A DNA stretch of 51,281 nt from an uncultured Caryophanales bacterium (lineage in GTDB: Bacteria; Bacillota_I; Bacilli_A; RF39; UBA660). This document shows, in pieces, positions 8,270 through 16,673 of this stretch; within the stretch, counting starts at the first letter, position 1; each line of letters opens with the position of its first letter. The notes beneath the pieces were generated by a model. The model ran no database searches. It was given only the letters and a program-made list of their open reading frames with translations, and was not told where the DNA came from. A program made the translations under genes and the position numbers. The stretch covers positions 1-51,281 of the forward strand of contig CAMYVT010000008.1 in NCBI GenBank assembly GCA_947302515.1, written 5' to 3'.

Positions 8270-9415
8270 TTACATCCCCCTAAGAATCATAATAATAGTA
8301 AATATAACACCTAAAGTAATAAATAAAGATCCAAGAATTAGTAATATAGAAACAACTCCATATGAATTAAGTAATTTATAATCACCTAAAGTACTATTCT
8401 TAACAATTTTGTCTTCATTTTTATCATCAGTATTTTTATAAAAATTATCTAAAGTAACCAATTGATATTCACCATATCTTATTACTCTATTAACTAAAAC
8501 ATCACTATTTTTAGGTGCTAAAATTCTTTCAATAATTTCATCTAAATCTTTATCACTTTCTAAATAATCATTTAATTTATCATTAGATGATTTCATAATA
8601 ATACTACGTTTAACAAATAATAAACTAATCTTTCTAGGAACTCTATTAAGTAAGTGCCACTCTTCTTCAACACCTTTTAATACAGTTTTTTGTTCACTAT
8701 TACTAAACATACTACTACTCATATACTTCTTAAAATTACTAATTAATTGAGTTTTATTCTGTTTTAAGTAATTAATACTATCTTTTTCATTACTAACAAG
8801 TAATTGATAAAAATAGCCTGGAGAAACAGCGGAATAAAAACATCCCATAACAAAATCATCAGTAAAATGAACATTACTCTCTCTAAAATTTTTCTCAATC
8901 TTATCAACTTTATGTTTATTAAAAATCTGCTGTATTTTAATCATCTTTTGATAATGGTTAGGATATTGCTCAGGTAAAAAATTTCTACCTTTAATAAACT
9001 CTTCATATGTAGAACTATATCCATGAACAAAGTATCCATCTATTATATATTTTTGATAAAAATATTTAATAATTTTATTTTTATCTTCTTTAGATTCTAT
9101 ATCTCTAGCATCTAATTTATTAGCAACAGTATTAATAAGTAGTTTATTAACTCCAACAATAATATCATCAATTAACTCTATTTTCCTAAACAATTTAGTA
9201 ACTTGAGTAAAAAAGTCAGGAAATAATTCTTTATCATCAATAATTATTTTATACTTAAAAATAGTATCATAGAAAAGATAAAGTGCTAATTCATCTTTAA
9301 TATTTTGACCATATAAAGTTTCTTTATTAGTAGTTTTTTGAAAACATTTTGGATTCATTTTAATGTCATCAATAAACTTAATAACATCTTCTCTTTTTAA
9401 ATACTCATCAAACAC
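8270..9415 (-). CDS. C-tail-anchored protein of the priA-fmt operon, unknown function
   Basis: The product has 381 residues with a GTG start at 9415 behind a strong GGAGGTGAT site. The body is soluble, helical and Lys/Asp-rich. A single hydrophobic segment lies at the extreme C-terminus (about 355-378, VVSILLILGSLFITLGVIFTI), which predicts a tail-anchored topology with the bulk in the cytosol. One stretch, YFVHGYSSTYEEFIKGRNF, recalls the HG...G loops of some NAD-using enzymes, but the match is too weak to name a family. The gene is two bases from fmt and 18 bases from the pilin/peptidase fusion upstream. Confidence 0.75.
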   Translation of the reverse strand: MFDEYLKREDVIKFIDDIKMNPKCFQKTTNKETLYGQNIKDELALYLFYDTIFKYKIIIDDKELFPDFFTQVTKLFRKIELIDDIIVGVNKLLINTVANKLDARDIESKEDKNKIIKYFYQKYIIDGYFVHGYSSTYEEFIKGRNFLPEQYPNHYQKMIKIQQIFNKHKVDKIEKNFRESNVHFTDDFVMGCFYSAVSPGYFYQLLVSNEKDSINYLKQNKTQLISNFKKYMSSSMFSNSEQKTVLKGVEEEWHLLNRVPRKISLLFVKRSIIMKSSNDKLNDYLESDKDLDEIIERILAPKNSDVLVNRVIRYGEYQLVTLDNFYKNTDDKNEDKIVKNSTLGDYKLLNSYGVVSILLILGSLFITLGVIFTIIMILRGM

Positions 9416-9433
9416 TTTATCACCTCCAATTAA

Positions 9434-10477
9434 CTAACTGCTTAATACTTTTTCTACATCAATAAAAGAATACTTAAAATTACCCTTTCCTGTAGGTCTA
9501 TATACATTAAATGGTACAGGAGTAACACCTATATAATCAATTCTCGGATATCTAGCATGATCACATTCATCATATCCAGCTTGAAATATATTACCATTTG
9601 AATTAGGAAATTTTGCTTTAACCAAATCATGCCCCACATAAATCATTGTATGTGTCCATCCAGTCTCAGTAATTAAAACATCCCCAGGCTTACAAACATG
9701 ATCTAAATTTTCACCTGCTTTTACTTGAAAAACTAAAGTCCATTTATCGGTATTATTAGCCATATATTTAATTTGAGCAGACGGATCTAAAGTTTCAAAT
9801 CCTGGATCTGCTACTGCTCTTATTATTCCTGCAGCTGCCTGCGCACAAGAACCATATGCTTTATTACCAGGTCTACTACTATTATTCATTACTGCATCCA
9901 TTATTTTTTCAAAATCTTTATATCTAGCATCTACTTGAGAAGGTGGATGCCATGGATTAGGGGTATAGTAACTACCACATCTTTCAGATACTTCATCAAT
10001 ATGAATATTTGCTGGAGCATACACCTTTGTTGGATCAGGAGTAGCTATAGGAGCAACGCGAACAGCAAGTTTTGCTATTGCTAGAGAACCTCTTAACTCA
10101 CCCTTTTCATAATCATCTGAATTTTCTATAACTTTAACAGGATCATTTTTATCTTCATCCACTTCAATATAACCTTCACTATATTCAATTACATCTTTAG
10201 CATTATTCCAACAACTACTAATATTAGTATTTTCTCCTAAAGCTAACATTAATACATTGACTATTACAGGTATTAAGAATATAACCAGTGCTGCTATAAA
10301 AGAATTAATAATAATTTTAGTTTTCTTTTTATCATCAGGATTCTTAACCATATGAGTAAGTTTAACACTAGCAGCAATTATTAATAATATAGGAGCAATT
10401 ATTTGAATAAGTAATAGTATTCTTTTTACTACTGTTAAAACTCCTGCTAACGCAGGATCACTACAAGTAACAACCAT
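9434..10477 (-). CDS. VirB2/TrbC-like two-helix membrane segment fused to an NlpC/P60-like domain
   Basis: The product has 347 residues. Helices at about 15-41 and 54-80 are separated by a charged loop (VKNPDDKKKTK), the layout of VirB2/TrbC pilin-like proteins. After a linker, residues 205-330 resemble a papain-like NlpC/P60 or CHAP amidase: Cys211 in GSCAQAAAGI starts a helix, KPGDVLI precedes the strand that carries His276 in WTHTMIYVGHDLV, and a further polar candidate lies downstream. NlpC/P60 enzymes cut peptidoglycan stem peptides. The orientation would place the enzyme outside if both termini are outside. The ATG at 10477 has GGAG seven bases upstream. Family assignment comes from motif layout only and needs a profile search. 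Confidence 0.65.
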   Translation of the reverse strand: MVVTCSDPALAGVLTVVKRILLLIQIIAPILLIIAASVKLTHMVKNPDDKKKTKIIINSFIAALVIFLIPVIVNVLMLALGENTNISSCWNNAKDVIEYSEGYIEVDEDKNDPVKVIENSDDYEKGELRGSLAIAKLAVRVAPIATPDPTKVYAPANIHIDEVSERCGSYYTPNPWHPPSQVDARYKDFEKIMDAVMNNSSRPGNKAYGSCAQAAAGIIRAVADPGFETLDPSAQIKYMANNTDKWTLVFQVKAGENLDHVCKPGDVLITETGWTHTMIYVGHDLVKAKFPNSNGNIFQAGYDECDHARYPRIDYIGVTPVPFNVYRPTGKGNFKYSFIDVEKVLSS

Positions 10478-10497
10478 CTAATCACTCCAATCTTTTA

Positions 10498-10707
10498 TTA
10501 ATTGGAACCAAAATAAGCTCCAAACACTATAATACTACCAACTACTATTATTACTAATAATCCAAGTAATAAAAGCTTAACAAATAAATTATTTTTATCC
10601 CAATAACCATCTAATTTAGTAGAAGATTCTTCCATTAATTGTTCATAATTTTCTCTATTTTTACGATTAAATTCTAATTCTTCTTTATTTTCATTGTTTT
10701 CATCCAT
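10498..10707 (-). CDS. Small single-pass membrane protein, unknown function
   Basis: The product has about 69 residues, starting at the ATG at 10707, which has AGAGG eight bases upstream; an in-frame GTG nine bases earlier overlaps that site. A charged Asn/Glu/Arg-rich N-terminal half is followed by one membrane helix (LFVKLLLLGLLVIIVVGSIIVFGAYF). It lies between priA and the pilin-like/peptidase fusion gene and is presumably co-transcribed with both. The size and topology would fit a small subunit of a membrane complex, but nothing identifies it. Confidence 0.65.
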   Translation of the reverse strand: MDENNENKEELEFNRKNRENYEQLMEESSTKLDGYWDKNNLFVKLLLLGLLVIIVVGSIIVFGAYFGSN

Positions 10708-10745
10708 AAAAAACACCTCTATTCTAATAAATAGAATATCACATT

Positions 10746-12920
10746 TTAAAGCATTTGACTAGGATTAAAGTCAACATCTACTTTAATTTTATTATTAGAT
10801 TTATAATGATTTATTATTTTATCAAGAATAATTCTTAAATCTTTATCATCTTTATATTTAATTATTATTTGATATCTAAAAATATTATTAATTTTAAATA
10901 AGTTACCACTACTAGGACCTAATATTATCACATTATTAAGATTTCTATCCAAACTTCTTTTTATTTTCATAGCCTCATCAAATAATTCTAAAGCATTTTT
11001 ACCACTAATCCTAATATTACATAAATAGTAATATGGAGGATATTTCAATTGTCTTCTTAATTTCATTTCAGCCTCATAAAATGCTATAAAATCTTGTTTT
11101 TCAGTATATCTAATTGCATAATGATCTGGATTAAAAGTTTGAATAATAACAGATCCTTCCCTATCAGCTCTACCACTTCTACCAGCAACTTGACTAAGTA
11201 AAGAATAGGTATTCTCACTGCTTCTAAAATCAGGAATATTTAATGACGTATCAGCATTAATAACACCAACTAAAGTAACTAATGAAAAATCAAGCCCTTT
11301 AGCAACCATCTGAGTACCTAATAAAATATCATATTTATGATTCTTAAATGACTCAATCATTTCTTCATGCATACCTTTACGACTAGTAGTATCATAATCC
11401 ATTCTAAGTATTCTAGCAGCAGGATATATTTCCTGTAATTCTTCTTCTATCTTTTGAGTACCAACACCTAAATTATTAAGAGACTTTTCGCCACAACTAG
11501 GACATTCTGAGTATACTTTCTCACCATATCCACAGTAATGACATCTTAAAGTATTACTACTCTTATGATAAGTTAAAGTAATATCACAATTAGGACATTT
11601 AAAAGTAAAACCACAATTCTTACAAGTAACAAAAGAAGAATATCCTCGTCTATTTAGTAGTAAGATTATCTGTTCTTTTTTAGATAATCTTTTACCGATT
11701 TCATCAACTAATTTTAAAGAAAAATGTCCCTTAGCTTTCTTCATAGCATGATTCATATCAATTATTTCTATTTCAGGTAATCCCATACCATTAATTCTTT
11801 CAGGTAATTGCAATAAATGATATACACCCTTCTGAGCACGAGCCATAGATTCTAGTGAAGGAGTAGCACTACCTAAAACTACAGGGCATTTATGATAATG
11901 ACTCCTATAGATTGCTATATCTCTAGCATGATATCTAGGATTAGGATCACTCTGCTTATAAGATTCACTATGCTCTTCATCAATAATAATTACACCTATA
12001 TTATCTAAAGGAGCAAAAATAGCACTACGAGCACCAATAACTATAGAAGCTTCTCCTCTATAAATTCTTCTCCATTCATCATACTTTTCTCCATCACTTA
12101 AAGCTGAATGTAAAGCAGCAATTTTTTCACCAAATCTTTCCCTAAAACGATTAACCATTTGTGGAGTAAGACTAATTTCTGGTACTAATACAATACTAGT
12201 CTTTCCAAGATTTAAGTAATGATCAATTATTTCCATATATACTTCAGTCTTACCACTACCAGTAACTCCATATAATAAGTAAGTATCATTACCCCCATTA
12301 ATAACTTCATTAACAACATCATCTTGAAGAGGAGTTAATTTTTTCTTAACAAATTCCCTGTCTTTATAAAAAACACGATAGTGTTCTTTTTTCTCTTCAA
12401 GTAAATAACCTTTCTTTATTAAAGTGTTCAAACTACTAATTGATATATCAGTAAGTTCTTTTCTAAGAACGATACCCTTTTCTTTAACTAAATTAATTAT
12501 TTTCTCTTGAGTAGAATTTAATTTATCAATATCAGCTTTATCATTAAATCTATAGTAAGTATCATATCTAATAGATACATTACTACCATTCTTAGCTTTT
12601 AAAGCTTTAGGTAACATTACTTGATAACAACTAATTAAAGTACTTAAAGTATCATCCCTCATCCATTTACCAAGAACTAATAATTCATCATTAAGTACAA
12701 TAGAACTATCAATAATATTAATAATATCTTTTAAATCTTTATCAGTACTTTTTTTATCACTAATAGACAAAACAAAGCCCTCTAATTCCATTCTTCCAAA
12801 AGGGACTAAAACACGTATACCAATCTTAATATTAGAGGCTAATTTTTCAGGTACATTGTATTCAAAAATACGATCAATATTCTTATTAGATAATTCTACT
12901 AAAACACCAACTACCATCAA
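10746..12920 (-). CDS. priA: Primosomal replication restart helicase PriA
   Basis: This superfamily 2 3'-5' DNA helicase reloads the replisome at stalled forks. The 724 residues show an N-terminal DNA-binding domain, Walker A in LLYGVTGSGKTEV, the DEEH box, GSATPSLE, and the zinc-binding cysteine pairs CKNCGFTFKCPNCD and CHYCGYGE...CPSCG. The helicase C-terminal motif QVAGRSGR is also present. The ATG at 12923-12918 region was resolved to 12920, with AGGAGGTG upstream. It is first in an operon continuing through the 72-codon gene, the fusion gene, the tail-anchored gene, fmt and the 237-residue gene. Confidence 0.96.
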   Translation of the reverse strand: MMVVGVLVELSNKNIDRIFEYNVPEKLASNIKIGIRVLVPFGRMELEGFVLSISDKKSTDKDLKDIINIIDSSIVLNDELLVLGKWMRDDTLSTLISCYQVMLPKALKAKNGSNVSIRYDTYYRFNDKADIDKLNSTQEKIINLVKEKGIVLRKELTDISISSLNTLIKKGYLLEEKKEHYRVFYKDREFVKKKLTPLQDDVVNEVINGGNDTYLLYGVTGSGKTEVYMEIIDHYLNLGKTSIVLVPEISLTPQMVNRFRERFGEKIAALHSALSDGEKYDEWRRIYRGEASIVIGARSAIFAPLDNIGVIIIDEEHSESYKQSDPNPRYHARDIAIYRSHYHKCPVVLGSATPSLESMARAQKGVYHLLQLPERINGMGLPEIEIIDMNHAMKKAKGHFSLKLVDEIGKRLSKKEQIILLLNRRGYSSFVTCKNCGFTFKCPNCDITLTYHKSSNTLRCHYCGYGEKVYSECPSCGEKSLNNLGVGTQKIEEELQEIYPAARILRMDYDTTSRKGMHEEMIESFKNHKYDILLGTQMVAKGLDFSLVTLVGVINADTSLNIPDFRSSENTYSLLSQVAGRSGRADREGSVIIQTFNPDHYAIRYTEKQDFIAFYEAEMKLRRQLKYPPYYYLCNIRISGKNALELFDEAMKIKRSLDRNLNNVIILGPSSGNLFKINNIFRYQIIIKYKDDKDLRIILDKIINHYKSNNKIKVDVDFNPSQML

Positions 12921-12938
12921 AACACCTCCTATATAATT

Positions 12939-12947
12939 ATTATATCA
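12939..12947 (-). promoter_or_regulatory. Extended -10 promoter of the priA-fmt operon
   Basis: TGATATAAT on the minus strand directly abuts the T-tract of the rseP terminator. The predicted leader before priA is only about a dozen bases. Confidence 0.6.
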
Positions 12948-12950
12948 AAA

Positions 12951-12978
12951 AAAAGAAATATTCATGAATATTTCTTTT
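12951..12978 (-). terminator. Terminator of uppS-cdsA-rseP
   Basis: A perfect 13-bp stem (12951-12963 with 12966-12978, AAAGAAATATTC/GAATATTTCTTT core) has a two-base AT loop and an eight-base T run on the minus strand. Confidence 0.8.
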
Positions 12979-14032
12979 ATCCTACCAACCTAGCTATATC
13001 ATTAAAAGTAATAAATAACATCAGTATCATTAATAATATTAAGAAGAATGTATGTATCTTATTCTCAAGTTCTGGATTAACAGGAGAACCCTTTAATACT
13101 TCAATAATAATAAATAAGATATGTCCTCCATCAAAAGCAGGAATTGGTAATAAATTAATAAAACCAACATTAATACTTAAGAAAGCCGTTAAGTATAAAA
13201 CATTAGCAATTCCACCAGCACGTGATTCACCAACAATAGAATAAATACCAACAGGACCAGCAAGTTGAGATACTTTTACTCCACCAGTAAATAAATATCC
13301 AACAGTAACAAACATTTGCTTAAAAATAGATACTGTTTTCTTAAATACAAAAGCTATAGAATTACCCACACCTTTAGTCTTTTCTTGCTTCATTGCAATA
13401 CCATAACGGTATGTTTCTTTTCCATCTTCTTTAATCTTAGTAGGTTTAACTTTAATAGTAGAGTAAGTTCCACCCTCTCTTTGTACTTTAAAAGTAGTAG
13501 CCTTAGTAGGATCAGATATTGCTAAATATAATGAAATATCATCACTATTACTAATATTATGATCATTAATCTTCAATACAGTATCATTTGCTTTTAATCC
13601 AGCAATTTCAGCAGCACTACCCTTCTCTACTTCAGTAATAACTGGATTCATTGTATTACCACCCCATATTAAAGCAATAAATAATAGTAATACAACAGCT
13701 AATATAAAGTTATTTAATGGACCAAAAACCATTATTAAAAATCTTTCCCAAGCACTCTTATTTTGTAATCGACGTTTCTTAGGAACTTTCATAGAATCAT
13801 CTTCATCTAAATCTTCACCAGCTAATTGGCAATAACCACCTATAGGAATAGCACGTATAGAATATACAGTTTCACCCTTCTTAGTACTCCATAATTTAGG
13901 TCCCATACCAATAGCAAACTCATAAACATAAACACCAGTCTTTTTAGCAAGTAAAAAATGTCCAAATTCGTGAATTGCAATAATAACTGATAAAACAAGA
14001 ATAAATACAATTAAGTTAATAATTATTGACAA
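12977..14032 (-). CDS. rseP: Site-2 intramembrane zinc metalloprotease RseP/RasP
   Basis: This protease performs the second, intramembrane cut of anti-sigma factors and remnant signal peptides. The zinc site HEFGH is in the first membrane helix (near residue 21), the C-terminal zinc ligand region is LLPIPAFDGGHI, and one PDZ domain (about 120-200) lies between. The 351 residues are slightly short compared with about 420 in Bacillus. The start is TTG at 14032 behind AGGAGGGG. It follows cdsA by 11 bases; dxr, which usually lies between cdsA and rseP in Bacillus, is absent. Confidence 0.93.
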   Translation of the reverse strand: MSIIINLIVFILVLSVIIAIHEFGHFLLAKKTGVYVYEFAIGMGPKLWSTKKGETVYSIRAIPIGGYCQLAGEDLDEDDSMKVPKKRRLQNKSAWERFLIMVFGPLNNFILAVVLLLFIALIWGGNTMNPVITEVEKGSAAEIAGLKANDTVLKINDHNISNSDDISLYLAISDPTKATTFKVQREGGTYSTIKVKPTKIKEDGKETYRYGIAMKQEKTKGVGNSIAFVFKKTVSIFKQMFVTVGYLFTGGVKVSQLAGPVGIYSIVGESRAGGIANVLYLTAFLSINVGFINLLPIPAFDGGHILFIIIEVLKGSPVNPELENKIHTFFLILLMILMLFITFNDIARLVG

Positions 14033-14043
14033 AACAACCCCTC

Positions 14044-14847
14044 CTATAACAATATTCCTTTTATAATAATAAATGCAAAAGTAACAAATATTAAACTATC
14101 TAATCTATCAAGTATTCCTCCATGTCCAGGAATTAAATTTGAAAAATCTTTAACATCATAATATCTCTTAATAGAAGAAAATACTAAGTCTCCTAATTGA
14201 CCAACTAAACATAATAACATAGTAGAAAGAATTAAGAATACTAAACTACAATTAGAATTAATAACAGTAAAGTAAAATGCAGTAGCAATAAAAGTACCCA
14301 TAAATACTCCACCTACTAATCCTTCAATAGTCTTTTTAGGACTAATCTTAGGACATAATTTATGTTTACCAACTAACATACCACTAACTAATGCAAAAGT
14401 ATCAGTAATAGTAGTAATTATTAATAAATAAATCATATAAGTAAGATCTAAGTTACGAATAATAACTATTATATTAAAACTAAGTCCAATAAATAATAAT
14501 GAACCAATCAAATATAAAGCATCTTCATAATTATACTTTTCATAGCTATTAACAAAAACAATAGGAGATAAAAATATAAATAATAGTAATGCCATTACTC
14601 TATAATCAAAAATAGAAGTAAATTCTATCGCATCAAAGTTATACATACAAAATACAACTACCATTATATATGCAATAATTTTTAAAAACTTAGGAAATTT
14701 CTTTTTAGCCTCACGAACCTTTATTATTTCATATAAACCACCTATAGATAAAATAGCCATAAATATAGCAAAAGGTAATTCTCCAATTATAAGTAAAGGA
14801 ACAAATATTGCAATCATAATAATAGCACTAATAACTCTTATTTTCAT
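14044..14847 (-). CDS. cdsA: Phosphatidate cytidylyltransferase
   Basis: The enzyme makes CDP-diacylglycerol from CTP and phosphatidic acid, the precursor of phosphatidylglycerol and cardiolipin. The 267 residues form several membrane helices and end with the family signature SSIKRYYDVKDFSNLIPGHG followed by GILDRLDSL. The gene overlaps uppS by four bases and precedes rseP. The ATG at 14847 is clear. The order uppS-cdsA is widely conserved. Confidence 0.95.
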   Translation of the reverse strand: MKIRVISAIIMIAIFVPLLIIGELPFAIFMAILSIGGLYEIIKVREAKKKFPKFLKIIAYIMVVVFCMYNFDAIEFTSIFDYRVMALLLFIFLSPIVFVNSYEKYNYEDALYLIGSLLFIGLSFNIIVIIRNLDLTYMIYLLIITTITDTFALVSGMLVGKHKLCPKISPKKTIEGLVGGVFMGTFIATAFYFTVINSNCSLVFLILSTMLLCLVGQLGDLVFSSIKRYYDVKDFSNLIPGHGGILDRLDSLIFVTFAFIIIKGILL

Positions 14848-15557
14848 TTTTTTACCCCTCCAAATCTTCTATTTCTTTTATTAAACTCTAACATAGCTTT
14901 ATCAAACTCTTCTGGAGTAAAATCTGGGAAGTAAACTTCAGGAAAATAAAATTCTGCATAACTAGCTTGATACATCATAAAATTACTTAGTCTAAGTTCC
15001 CCACTAGTTCTAATAACAAAATCAAGTGGTGGTAAATCTTGATATAAATTCTTTTGAATAAATTCTTCATTTATATCATCTAATTTAATATCACCATTCT
15101 TATACATTTCACAGATCTTTTTAGTAGTATCAACCATTTCTGCATGAGATCCATAATTTAAACATATATTAAGTACTAAATCTTTATTATCTTTAGTCTG
15201 TTCTTGTATCTCATCCATCGCTTCTAAAACCTTCTCAGGTAAAGGTTCTCTTCTACCAGAAAATACTACTCTAACATTTTTATCAATTAAGAATTTAAAC
15301 TCTTTTTTAAATGAACTTATAAATAAATCCATTAAATAATCAACTTCACTTTTTTCTCTTTTAAAATTCTCAGTAGAAAAAGCATATAAAGAAGCATATT
15401 TAATACCTTTATCAGCCATATGTAAACATAAAGCTTTCAAAGTTTTAATAGCATTTTTATGTCCCATAGTACGTACCATACCACGTTCCTGAGCCCATCT
15501 ACCATTTCCATCCATTATAATACCAACATGATTTGGTACTTTTAATTCATCTTTCAT
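14844..15557 (-). CDS. uppS: Isoprenyl transferase (undecaprenyl diphosphate synthase)
   Basis: The enzyme extends farnesyl diphosphate with isopentenyl units to make the C55 carrier for wall polymers. It carries GIIMDGNGRWAQERG (catalytic Asp), SLYAFSTENFKR, and the C-terminal IRTSGELRLSNFMMYQ and AEFYFPEVYFPDF. With the ATG at 15557 the product is 237 residues, close to the family length; GAGGTAGG lies just upstream. A longer reading from 15596 adds a non-conserved hydrophobic leader that overlaps the likely promoter and was not used. Confidence 0.95.
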   Translation of the reverse strand: MKDELKVPNHVGIIMDGNGRWAQERGMVRTMGHKNAIKTLKALCLHMADKGIKYASLYAFSTENFKREKSEVDYLMDLFISSFKKEFKFLIDKNVRVVFSGRREPLPEKVLEAMDEIQEQTKDNKDLVLNICLNYGSHAEMVDTTKKICEMYKNGDIKLDDINEEFIQKNLYQDLPPLDFVIRTSGELRLSNFMMYQASYAEFYFPEVYFPDFTPEEFDKAMLEFNKRNRRFGGVKK

Positions 15558-15575
15558 AAAACCTACCTCATAAAA

Positions 15576-15581
15576 ATTATA
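15576..15581 (-). promoter_or_regulatory. Probable -10 of the uppS-cdsA-rseP operon
   Basis: TATAAT on the minus strand follows the T-tract of the upstream terminator and lies about 20 bases before the uppS ATG. The -35 region is poor. Confidence 0.45.
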
Positions 15582-15599
15582 TAACAAACAAAACAAAAA

Positions 15600-15620
15600 A
15601 GAAAGTCAAAAAGACTTTCT
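15600..15620 (-). terminator. Terminator of the SipW/TasA-like surface protein gene
   Basis: The stem AGAAAGTC/GACTTTCT (15600-15607 with 15613-15620) has an AAAAA loop and a minus-strand TTTTTTGTTTTG tail. Confidence 0.8.
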
Positions 15621-15644
15621 AATAACAATAATATCTTAATAATA

Positions 15645-16616
15645 TTAATCCTCATAACACCTTGTAGATCCATCAGAATATAGATTACAAGTACACCCCC
15701 CTATAATACTATTATATCCAGATCTTTTAACTACAACAGAAATATTTCCATTAGAACAGCTTGATTCCGTATCAGAAAAACTACATCTACTTTCATCAAA
15801 TGCATCTCGTAAAGTCTGAACATTTTTCTCATAAACTTCTTCGCTAACACCACTTTTAATATAATAATATGTATAAGTACTCCAATTATTTATCATAAAA
15901 CCAATATCCGAAGAAACAATCTTATCATCTTCAACAATATGTCTTGAGAAATAACCGAATCGAATTGAATTGTATAAATCCCGAGGAGTTTCATATGTTA
16001 TTCCAAGCCTTGATACAGGATCACCAATATAAGTCCTTGTTGAATTAAATGCATATACATAATTTCGAACTTTCAAAGCATTATTATCAGCTTGTATATA
16101 AGATAAACCAAATGTTAATGATAGAGTTTGTGCTGCAACCGGTAAATCACTGGCATCTATATCAGTCTTATATTCTACTCTCACTTTATATGTTTCTAAT
16201 GAGTTTGAATTTAATAATTGATTTTGTTTAATAGTGATTCCATCATCATAAGTTACCATATAATTTAAGTAATTAGGTATATTAGTTGTTTTATTAATAT
16301 TTTCAATCATAGCATCTAATGTTCCAGCATTAACTGCATCAACAGTAAATTCATAATAATCTCCAGGTTTAGATAATCTAACCTGAAAACTAACAGTAGT
16401 CTTATTAGTATCTATAGTAGGTGCTTGAGTTACTTGACTTCCAGTAACTGAACCATCACTTACTTGAACATTATTCCAATAAACATTCCATGTATTAGCA
16501 TCTACATCAGTAGTACCATTAATACTTAAAGTAGTTGTTAAATAGGCATAACCAATACCCAAAAACAATACTATTAATATTACAATACCAATCAGTGATT
16601 TCTTCCTTCTTCTCAT
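15645..16616 (-). CDS. SipW/TasA-like secreted surface protein
   Basis: The product has 323 residues. A basic N-terminus (MRRRKKSLIG) and one hydrophobic helix end in LGIGYAYLTTTLSINGT, the segment type found in SipW-dependent secreted proteins. Residues 30-170 look like a TasA/camelysin-type beta-sandwich, with the phrase LSKPGDYYEFTVDAVNAGTLDA split across adjacent strands. The C-terminal third is unfamiliar and ends in a cysteine-rich tail (CSFSDTESSC, GGCTCNL, RCYED) that could form disulfides. The protein is probably exported and may assemble on the surface. No signal peptidase is encoded nearby. The gene has its own promoter and terminator. Confidence 0.7.
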   Translation of the reverse strand: MRRRKKSLIGIVILIVLFLGIGYAYLTTTLSINGTTDVDANTWNVYWNNVQVSDGSVTGSQVTQAPTIDTNKTTVSFQVRLSKPGDYYEFTVDAVNAGTLDAMIENINKTTNIPNYLNYMVTYDDGITIKQNQLLNSNSLETYKVRVEYKTDIDASDLPVAAQTLSLTFGLSYIQADNNALKVRNYVYAFNSTRTYIGDPVSRLGITYETPRDLYNSIRFGYFSRHIVEDDKIVSSDIGFMINNWSTYTYYYIKSGVSEEVYEKNVQTLRDAFDESRCSFSDTESSCSNGNISVVVKRSGYNSIIGGCTCNLYSDGSTRCYED

Positions 16617-16635
16617 ATCATCACCTACTATAAAA

Positions 16636-16644
16636 AGTATAACA
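16636..16644 (-). promoter_or_regulatory. Extended -10 promoter (TGTTATACT)
   Basis: TGTTATACT on the minus strand lies between the khpA terminator and the ATG at 16616. Confidence 0.55.
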
Positions 16645-16648
16645 TAAA

Positions 16649-16673
16649 AAAATACAACTTAAAGCTGTATTTT
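16649..16673 (-). terminator. Terminator of rpsP-khpA
   Basis: A stem of about 12 bp (16649-16660 with 16662-16673) with one G-U pair reads AATACAGCTT/AAGTTGTATT on the minus strand and is followed by a T run. It overlaps the khpA stop. Confidence 0.75.

Noticed and set aside
15558..15596. Longer N-terminus of UppS
   Set aside because: The extra hydrophobic residues are not part of the family and lie over the probable promoter; GAGGTAGG supports 15557.
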